Assembly (NCBI GenBank): GCA_024364735.1
Contig: JAGFNQ010000957.1
Coordinates: forward strand, 62,001 to 126,000
Length of the DNA: 64,000 nucleotides
DNA from: Boesenbergia rotunda
Taxonomy: Eukaryota; Streptophyta; Magnoliopsida; Zingiberales; Zingiberaceae
Direction of reading: 5' to 3'
Made by a program: the position numbers and the translations under genes. Below, in pieces: positions 56,800-64,000 of this stretch (the first letter of the stretch is position 1; every line of letters begins with the position of its first letter). The notes beneath the pieces were generated by a model, which saw nothing but the letters and a program-made list of their open reading frames with translations, ran no database searches and was not told where the DNA came from.

Positions 56800-58442
56800 A
56801 TGGCCATGCAAGAGGGATTCAGCACCGCCAGACCTCCACTTTTCAGTGGAGAAGACTTTTCTTACTGGAAAAGTCGTATGGAGGTCCACCTAAAAACTCA
56901 GGTGGATTGTGGATCATCATCCAGTCCGGTCTGGAGATCCCCAAAAATGCCGAAGGACAACCACAAAGCTACTCTGAATGGGACAACTCCCTTAAACGCA
57001 AAATAGAAGCCGACGCAAAAGCGACACAAACCCTACAATGCGGGCTGACAAAGGAAGAGCTGAACCGCGTGGGCCCCTTCAATAGTGCAAAGGGGCTATG
57101 GACAAAACTGATCGAGCTGCACAAAGGGACTTCAGATACTCGGATCAGCAAGCGGGATCTGCTACTAAACAAACTCTACACTATCAAGATGGCCGACAAC
57201 GAAACAGCAGCCCAGCTCCACGCACGAATCCAAGAGGTAATGAACCGTCTTCACACAATAGGTCACAAGGTTGAAAACCGTGACCTAATAAGGTATGCTC
57301 TAAACGCCTTCCCTAGAAACACCTTATGAGCATCTATGGTAGATGCATACAAGGTCTCTAGGGATCTTTCTAAAATAAAATTAGACGAATTATTTTCTGA
57401 ACTAGAACTGCACGAACAAACTAACACCAATATGGTTGAGAAAGGTGTTGCTTTTCTTGCAGGCAAGACTGGAAGAACAACGAAGAAGAAGCCTGAACCT
57501 GAAACCGAATCTAACTCAGATTCAGATTCAGAAGAAGAAGATAGAGATCAAACTAAGCTGGTCCGGCTCGCTCGAAGCTACTACAAGGAGCTGAAGAACC
57601 GAACCAACAAACAAAAAACCGGCCGAAGAAAGGACGAACCAACTGAACCAGCAAACAAGCCCAATGTGACCTGCTACGAGTGCAAGAAAAAGGGCCACTA
57701 CAAGTCAGAGTGCCCTAACCTAAAAGAGACTAAAAAGCCGAGAAGAAAGAAGGCACTGCAAGCAACCTGGGACGAGTCTTCCTCAGAAGAAGAAGAAGAG
57801 GCACCCCAGTCCAACCTCCTAGCTCTGACCGCCTCAGATAAAGTCGAGACAGAATCAGAATCAGAACAAGAGGACGGCGAGCTGACCTTCACAGAAGACG
57901 GAGAAATTAAGGTAATTGGTTTTAATAGATTACAGTTAACTGAATTGATTTCTTTTCTTTCTCGAGATTTGGCAAAAGCCAAACTCCGGGTCGAAACCCT
58001 CCGACAGGAAGTAAAACTCCTGAAAGAGGGAGCTGACTCTAAACCCTTAACCGAGAAGGTTCAGGAAGGAACTCCTACTCAAGTTGAAAAACTTGAAAAG
58101 GAGAACTCCTCCCTGAAAACTCAGGTTAAGGATTTTAGAACAGCTTTAGAATGATTTACATCTGGTTCCAAGGGTCTTGACATGATCCTTGGAAAACAGA
58201 AATCAGTTCTAAATCGATCCGGACTTGGCTACCGAACCAAATCCCGACAAAGATCATATTTGACTGTACTGAATCAGTCCAGAAGAAAAATTCAGGCATG
58301 GGTACCTAAACTGTGCCTGAACCAACCTACTGGATCAAATCAGTATTGGATCCCCAAGGACAAGATTCACATCTTGCCCAACCATCACCGTGGCTTTAGT
58401 CCAGGGGGAGCCAAACTGAAAACTATTTTTATTATTAGATAA
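56800..58442 (+). pseudogene. Sirevirus gag, broken
   Basis: The start MAMQEGFSTARPPLFSGEDF at 56800 is followed by the copia gag pattern (YWKSRMEVHLKTQVD). A one-base deletion near 56905 shifts the frame; the homology continues in the next frame (IIQSGLEIPKN, then GPFNSAKGLWTKLIELHKGT). In-frame TGA codons end the frame at 57329 and again at 58154, with homology on both sides. The zinc knuckle CYECKKKGHYKSEC lies at about 57673-57714 and is followed by an acidic Ser/Glu stretch and a coiled coil. The last part, to the stop at 58442, has WVPK and YWIPKDK motifs typical of this lineage. Three lesions make it non-functional. Confidence 0.9.
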
Positions 58443-58715
58443 ACATGTTATTCTTGATTTAAATTGCTTGATTGATTGATTATTTATTTTTCTGCAATAT
58501 ACCATGCTTAGACTTAGGCTAGCTTAAGGACTAAACAAACTTAGCTGAAATTTGACAACATAGTATTGGGTAGAGGTGAGATGATAGTATGTTAGGGAAA
58601 ACAATTCTAATAAGATCAAGTTCACTTGGTCTCTTTAGACTGGTGAAACTAGCCGAAGCTACCGATCCAAAACTCAAACTAGTTAGATCAGAAATTTTTC
58701 AAATAATAATTTTGA

Positions 58716-59342
58716 AAATGAAATTTCATTAAAAGGCTTTGTCAAGGAAAGGGTGGATGATCCCATAAGGCTACGGCCAAAGAAGGCCTAGTGCCTCGCC
58801 AAGACCTGGAAGCCAATTTCTGAATTCAAATTCAAATTTTTTTGTCAAATTCGAATCTAACACAAAAATTCAGTTATTTGTAGATGTAACTTCTTTTAAA
58901 ATTAATTAAGTTTTTCAAATTTTTTAAATAGTTTTTCTAATCAAAACCTGTCTCACGAAACCTATAAGGTTAACGTGATTGAAACTCTAGATTTGGGTGA
59001 GACAGACTAGGCAGTGAAACTCAATTTAAGCTATTCCTGATTCTAATTGGATCCAAATCAAGAAGATTCTTTATGCGTAGGAACATAAAGATTTGGACCA
59101 ATGGATGTTGGATAGCGGTTGCTCCAGACACATGACTGGAGATAAATTGAAGTTCACCAAGCTCAAACTCAAAAACCTAGGCTCAGTGGCTTTTGGCAAT
59201 AATGCCACACTCAAGGTAATTGGGTCAGGTAACATTGAGCTTAAATCTGATTTCATTATTAAGAAAGTTCTATTGGTTGAAAACTTTAATTTTAACTTGC
59301 TTAGCATAAGTCAGTTATGTGATTCTGGTTATAGAGTTACTT
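58716..59342 (+). repeat. Tandem duplication, copy A (gag-pol junction)
   Basis: From tgaaatttcattaaaagg through a T-rich spacer into the protease start (DQWMLDSGCSRHMTGDK at 59096 on). The coding part stops abruptly at the N at 59343. Copy B starts two bases later. Confidence 0.9.
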
Positions 59343-59343
59343 N
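59343..59343. other. Single ambiguous base (N)
   Basis: The only N in the window. It falls exactly between the two copies of a direct duplication, which suggests an assembly joint and not a random sequencing error. Confidence 0.95.
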
Positions 59344-59344
59344 T

Positions 59345-60062
59345 AAATGAAATTTCATTAAAAGGCTTTGTCAAGGAAAGGGTGGATGATCCCATAAGGC
59401 TACGGCCAAAGAAGGCCTAGTGCCTCGCCAAGACCTGGAAGCCAATTTCTGAAATTCAAATTCAAATTATCTTTTGTCAAATTCGAATCTAACTCAAATT
59501 TCAAATAATTATAGATTCTAATCTGTTTTCAAAACTTCTATTTAACTTATTTCTTTTGAAAAACACTTAATCTTTTTCAAAATTTCATTTTTTTCAAATC
59601 TGTTTTCAAAATAAAATAACTTTTTCAAAATAAATTGAAATTCCTTTTCAAAACTAATTTTACCCTCAAACCTGTCTCACAAAAACCTTAAGGTTAACGT
59701 GTTTGAAAACCCTAGACTGGGGTGAGACAGACTAGGAAGTGAAACTCAATTTAAGCTATCCCTAACTAAATTGGATCCAAATCATCAAAAATTCTTTATG
59801 TGTAGGAACATAAAGATTTGGACCAATGGATGTTAGATAGCGGGTGCTCCAGACATATGACTGGGGACAAATTGAAGTTCACCAAACTCAAGTTCAAAAA
59901 CCTGGGCTCAGTGGCATTTGGTAACAATGCTACACTCAAGGTAATTGGGTCAGGTAATATTGAACTTAAATCCAATTTCATTATTAAGAAAGTTCTATTG
60001 GTGGAAAACTTCAATTTTAACTTACTTAGTATAAGTCAATTATGTGACTTTGGTTATTTAGT
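59345..60062 (+). repeat. Tandem duplication, copy B
   Basis: The first 110 bases and the protease coding part are nearly identical to copy A. The spacer in between differs strongly and is about 96 bases longer. Copy B continues into the intact pol ORF. Confidence 0.9.
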
Positions 60063-62895
60063 TACTTTCAACAATTCTAATTGCCTGATTAGAAATGCAC
60101 AAGACTCAGAAATCATGCTTAAGGGCACTAGGAAAAACAATGTATACACTATAAATCTTCCCCTTATACCCAAATGCATGTTAACACAGTTAGAACAATC
60201 AAAACTCTGGCATAGGAGATTAGGTCATACCAATCTAAGAACTATCTCAAAAATTACCCAACTTGGCTCAGTCAAAGGTGTCCCCAAAATTAAGAATAAT
60301 GAAAACCTAATATGTGAATCCTGTAATCAAGGCAAACAAAACAAGTCTAGTCACAAATTGATCCAATCTGATCATACCCAAACCACACTTGAGCTCCTAC
60401 ACCTTGACCTATTTGATTCACATGGAGCCAAGTCACTAAGTGGAAACCGATACTGCTTAGTGATAATTGATGACTACTCTAGGTTCACCTGGGTCAGGTT
60501 TCTAAAGACCAAAGATGAAACCCTGAACCTATTTAACAACTTTTGTAAATTGATTGAAAATCAAAATGATACCAAAATCAAAAGACTTAGGTCTGACCAC
60601 GGGGGAGAATTTGAGAATCAAAGATTCGAAGAATTCTGCAAAGTAAATGGATATAAACACGAATTTTCGTGTCCTAGAACCCCCCAACAAAATGACATAG
60701 TAGAAAGGAAGAATAGAACCCTACAGGAAGCTGCTAGGGCTATGCTCAATGAATTTGACCTACCTAACCACTATTGGGCAGAAGCAATTAGCACAGCTTG
60801 CTATATCCAAAATAGGATTCTGCTTAATAAAAGGTTAAATAAAACACCCTATGAACTTTACTACCATAGACTTCCAAACCTACACTATCTTAGAGTCTTT
60901 GGATGCAAAGTCCATATTCTTAATACCAAAGACTATCTTGGAAAATTCCAATCCAAGTCAAACCCAGGTATCTTTTTAGGGTACTCTACAACAAGTAGAG
61001 CTTATAGAGTCTACAACAAAATAACTAAGAAAATTGAAGAAACAACCAACTTAATATTTGATGAAGAAACTAACCCAAAATCTGATAATTCTGACTTAGC
61101 TTCACCAAATACTGATCAAGAAGATAACTCTGAAACCCTAACTGATGACTTAACAATTGAACCAACTTCTGAATCAGTTGAACCAACCAATGAACCCAGA
61201 ATTGAACCTATTGGACCAGCTGGACCTGAAGCTGAGCCAAGTACTAGAAAAACCAAGAAACCCAGACTCAGTCACCCAACTGACCAAATTGTAGGTGATC
61301 CAACCTTAGGAGTCAGAACTAGAGCTTCCTATAGAAATCTTAGTCAAATAGCCATGATTTCAAAGATTGAACCTAAGACTATTGAGGAAGCCCTACCTGA
61401 TCCTGACTGGATCTTAGCCATGCAAGAAGAGTTAGCCCAATTTGAGAGAAATCAAGTCTGGGAGTTAGTACCTAAACCTAAGGGCAAATCCGTAATTGAC
61501 ACTAAGTGGGTATTTAGGAATAAGTTAAACGATCAAGGTGAAATAGTCCGAAATAAAGCCCGCTTAGTAGCTAAGGGATTCAGCCAAGTAGAAGGGTTGG
61601 ATTATGATGAAACCTACGCCCCTGTAGCTAGACTTGAGTCTATTAGGATGTTACTAGCCTTTGCATCCCATAAAGGATTTAAATTATACCAAATGGATGT
61701 AAAGTCAACCTTCTTAAATGGGCTTATTAAGGAAGAAGTTTATGTAGGACAACCCCTAGGATTTGAGGATATAGAAAAACCCGATCATGTCTACAAACTT
61801 AGTAAAGCCCTTTATGGACTAAAACAAGCACCCAGGGCCTGGTATGAAAGATTATCCAATTACCTGATCTCTAAAGAATTCAAACAAGGTCAAATTGACC
61901 CAACCTTGTTTGTTAAAATTTTAGAAAAGGATATATTTGTTGCCCAAATTTACGTAGATGATATAATATTTGGATCAACTAATTCTAAATTTCTAAAAGA
62001 ATTTGTAACAATAATGGAAAATGAGTTTGAAATGAGTTTAGTTGGGGAACTCAACTTTTTCCTAGGGTTACAAATCAAACAAACTAAGGATGGAAATTAT
62101 GTACATCAATCTAAATATGCTAAAGAACTAATTAAGAAATTTAAAATGGATAACTCTAAAAGTATAAGTACCCCAATGGCCACAAATGTAAAAATAGATA
62201 GTGACCCTGAGGGTAAACCAGTAGACCTAAAACTTTACAGAAGTATGATAGGAAGTCTACTGTACCTTACAGCCAGCAGACCTGATATACTTTTTTCAGT
62301 AGGAATGTGTGCTAGGTACCAAACCTGTGCTAAGGAAACTCACTTAGCAGCCCTAAAAAGAGTTTTAAGATACATTAAGGGCACCCTAAATGTAGGGATT
62401 TGGTACCCTAGGACTTCATCCTTTAAGTTATCAGGATATTCTGATTCTGACTATGCTGGTTGTAAATTAGATAGAAAAAGTACAAGTGGAAGCTGTCAAC
62501 TTTTAGGAAACAGCTTAGTAAGTTGGTGCAGTAGAAAGCAACACTGTGTTGCTTTATCAACAACTGAAGCTGAATATGTAGCCTTAGGAGAGTGTGTAGC
62601 TCAACTCCTATGGATGATGCATACTCTTAAGGACTTTCAGCTAGACTACAATCAGACCCAAGTCAATATTGACAATATTAGCTCAATTAACTTAACCAAA
62701 AACCCAATACAACATTCTAGAACCAAACACATAGAAGTAAAACATCACTTTGTAAGAGATCACATAGCTAGGGGTGAAATAGTCCTTAAGCATGTAGACT
62801 CCAAGTCCAACCTAGCTGACATATTCACTAAACCCCTACCTGAATCTGAGTTTAGCTCACTAAGAAGGCAGTTAGGGTTGTGCTTAGTAGAATAG
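59818..62895 (+). CDS. Sirevirus pol polyprotein (PR-IN-RT-RNase H), intact ORF
   Basis: 1025 codons without a stop. The protease motif is MLDSGCSRHMTGD (residues about 5-17). The pre-integrase motif is LWHRRLGHTNL (about 131), with a zinc finger ending CESCNQGK. Integrase D, D and E lie in HLDLFDSHG (about 197), RSDHGGEFE (about 260) and VERKNRTLQE (about 297). RT has WVFRNKLND, YQMDVKSTFLNG and the catalytic YVDDIIFGS (about 717). RNase H has YSDSDYAGCKLDRKSTSG, STTEAEYVALGE and the IDNISSINL block. Every catalytic residue I can check is present. The frame differs from that of gag, so expression would need splicing, frameshifting or an unbroken upstream frame. The start ATG (59818) is only the first methionine; the frame opens at 59803 after a TAG. 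In a live element pol would be fused to or processed from a longer precursor. Confidence 0.92.
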   Translation: MDQWMLDSGCSRHMTGDKLKFTKLKFKNLGSVAFGNNATLKVIGSGNIELKSNFIIKKVLLVENFNFNLLSISQLCDFGYLVTFNNSNCLIRNAQDSEIMLKGTRKNNVYTINLPLIPKCMLTQLEQSKLWHRRLGHTNLRTISKITQLGSVKGVPKIKNNENLICESCNQGKQNKSSHKLIQSDHTQTTLELLHLDLFDSHGAKSLSGNRYCLVIIDDYSRFTWVRFLKTKDETLNLFNNFCKLIENQNDTKIKRLRSDHGGEFENQRFEEFCKVNGYKHEFSCPRTPQQNDIVERKNRTLQEAARAMLNEFDLPNHYWAEAISTACYIQNRILLNKRLNKTPYELYYHRLPNLHYLRVFGCKVHILNTKDYLGKFQSKSNPGIFLGYSTTSRAYRVYNKITKKIEETTNLIFDEETNPKSDNSDLASPNTDQEDNSETLTDDLTIEPTSESVEPTNEPRIEPIGPAGPEAEPSTRKTKKPRLSHPTDQIVGDPTLGVRTRASYRNLSQIAMISKIEPKTIEEALPDPDWILAMQEELAQFERNQVWELVPKPKGKSVIDTKWVFRNKLNDQGEIVRNKARLVAKGFSQVEGLDYDETYAPVARLESIRMLLAFASHKGFKLYQMDVKSTFLNGLIKEEVYVGQPLGFEDIEKPDHVYKLSKALYGLKQAPRAWYERLSNYLISKEFKQGQIDPTLFVKILEKDIFVAQIYVDDIIFGSTNSKFLKEFVTIMENEFEMSLVGELNFFLGLQIKQTKDGNYVHQSKYAKELIKKFKMDNSKSISTPMATNVKIDSDPEGKPVDLKLYRSMIGSLLYLTASRPDILFSVGMCARYQTCAKETHLAALKRVLRYIKGTLNVGIWYPRTSSFKLSGYSDSDYAGCKLDRKSTSGSCQLLGNSLVSWCSRKQHCVALSTTEAEYVALGECVAQLLWMMHTLKDFQLDYNQTQVNIDNISSINLTKNPIQHSRTKHIEVKHHFVRDHIARGEIVLKHVDSKSNLADIFTKPLPESEFSSLRRQLGLCLVE

Positions 62896-64000
62896 AATCA
62901 TTTGGTTTTTGTTTTAAAATGTTTTAAATTGATTTTAAAATGTCTTAAATTGATCTTAAAATGTCTTAATTGATTTTAAAATGTTTTTGTTAAAAATGTT
63001 ACTTTGACTTTAAAAAGTTTTTTCTTCAGTTCTAAAATTTTTTTTTTGACTTAGTTTTATTTCAAAAATTACCCCCTTCAAAACTAAGGTTTTTTTCGAA
63101 ATAGACTTAGCCTAGGCTCTAACCCTAGAACTGCATGCACCTATAGATCTAGAAGCCAGCTTCTCACAAGCACCTTAGGGTACTTTGATTGATAACCTAG
63201 AAAGGGTTGAGATGCTTAGGTCTTTGCCTTAACTCAAGATGCTTTAAGTCAGTGCATCTGCAGTAGTTGGGGCACTAAATACAAACTGAACAGCAATCAG
63301 GTTAAGTGTCAAGTTTAGACAATCTAACTTGAACAGCTCACTTAACTTGACTAACCCTAGCAAAAGATACTGTTTATAACAGTTAGTAAGTAGCTAATTG
63401 GGTTAGACAGGTCCCTAAAGATTTAACCAGACTTAGGTCCTAGCTCGATTCAGTACAGCAAATGCTTTATTTAATTATTGCAAATATCTTTTTGTGCATT
63501 TTTTTGATATATGTCAAAGGGGGAGAGTTGGAAAGGAAACAGGGAACAAAAATGTTTTTCAAATTTTTTTTACCATGTTTACGATTTCCTTACTCAAAAA
63601 GTTTTAAACTCAAAGTTAGAAATTCAAAGCGTAAATTTATCCTTTAAAAATTTTCTAACTCTGAATTATTTCTAAGCTTAATTTATTTGCTTAAAATTCT
63701 TTTTGCTCTGAATTGCTATTAATGTTTGCTTAAAATATTCTTTGAAAAGTTCTCTAAGTCTGAAAAAGTTTTCCAAGTCTTTCTAAGTATGAATTTTTAA
63801 AAGCCTGAATTTTTTTTTGTGCTTAAAAACAAGAGTTTTCAAAAACTGAAAAAGTCTAAGTCTAAAAAGTTTTCCTAAACTCAAAATTTGCTAAAATATG
63901 AAAACTTCTTCAAACATAGAACGTGTTTTGAAAAACTCAACCAATACTTAAAAAGTTTTTTTCTATAATAAAATTATCTAAGTATTTAAACTCAAACCAC
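62896..64000 (+). other. Sirevirus 3' region with a polypurine tract
   Basis: T-rich DNA with many aaaatgttt/ttaaaatg words. No env-like ORF is seen. aaagggggagag at 63516-63527 looks like a Sirevirus PPT but is not followed by TGTTGG. Sireviruses are known to carry several PPT copies, so this may be an upstream one and the 3' LTR would lie beyond the window. Confidence 0.65.

Larger units (their letters stand above)
55284..64000 (+). mobile_element. Sirevirus-type Ty1/copia retrotransposon, 3' end outside window
   Basis: The order is 5' LTR, tRNA-Met PBS, gag with knuckle, then PR-IN-RT-RH in one intact ORF, then a long T-rich 3' region with a purine tract and no LTR yet by the window end. 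The 1.3-kb LTR, the LTR palindromes and the long 3' region fit Sireviruses, a plant-specific copia genus. Gag is broken by a frameshift and stops, whereas pol is open over its full length. A tandem duplication containing an N disturbs the gag-pol junction. Confidence 0.93.

Noticed and set aside
59093..59342. A separate protease gene
   Set aside because: It is the truncated first copy of a tandem duplication of the Sirevirus protease start, ending at an N.
59818..62895. Endogenous pararetrovirus (caulimovirus-like) origin of RT-containing regions
   Set aside because: Integrase is present, the PR-IN-RT-RH order is that of copia, LTRs and PBS are present, and no movement- or coat-protein motif is seen.

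Overview
The window is nuclear DNA of a flowering plant, probably a monocot. The evidence is stacked Ty1/copia and Ty3/gypsy retrotransposons, including Sirevirus-type copia and Tat/Grande-type gypsy, together with a CACTA element, MITE-like fold-backs, a plant F-box/DUF295 gene and a plant LRR receptor-like protein gene. The species cannot be fixed from this sequence. Only two intact host genes are supported: F-box/DUF295 at 7442-8545 (-) and an LRR receptor-like protein at 47487-50240 (+). A third locus, 11745-12490 (-), is a broken copy of the F-box gene. Almost everything else is transposable-element DNA.

Layout. 1-5591: decayed copia element with its 3' LTR. 5592-6475: probable PIF/Harbinger remnant. 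6600-7106: Tat LTR scrap plus a 240-bp segment that recurs at 35.2 kb. 7442-8650: F-box gene and promoter. 8651-12617: intergenic DNA, a MITE, a Tat LTR with the antisense-ORF leader of its element, and the F-box pseudogene. 12620-35241: 3' half of a Tat-type gypsy element on +, made of a broken pol, a 67-bp tandem array in the 3' UTR, and an antisense coiled-coil ORF. The array is split by nested insertions with readable target-site duplications (TSDs). These are a solo copia LTR (15639-26221) that holds a complete 9.7-kb LTR element (16163-25825), a CACTA element (26230-27101), and a solo LTR (27759-33001) that holds another solo LTR (29422-32113). Removing the insertions restores one continuous array of roughly 42 monomers.

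35420-46645: a nearly complete Grande-like Tat element on -, with both LTRs, PBS, gag-pol carrying several stops, a 145-bp tandem repeat in the 3' UTR, and a spliced ORF on the opposite strand with its own TATA box. 46646-47255: two fold-back elements in front of the receptor-like protein gene. 51270-55283: CACTA-like subterminal DNA and a deleted Sirevirus on -, whose LTR is interrupted by a solo LTR. 55284-64000: a Sirevirus on +, with LTR, PBS, broken gag and one intact 1025-residue pol ORF. It contains a single N at 59343, at the junction of a tandem duplication.

The two most unusual items are these. First, the 9.7-kb element encodes a protein with no gag or pol motif that I recognise: a Gln/Phe-rich head, Cys-containing acidic repeats, three W-x-L-x-L-x2-LRPP units and a C-terminal membrane helix. 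Second, the two Tat elements share an architecture (convergent pol, tandem-repeat UTR, antisense ORF) in which unrelated tandem repeats fill the same slot, as expected if this slot seeds satellite DNA.
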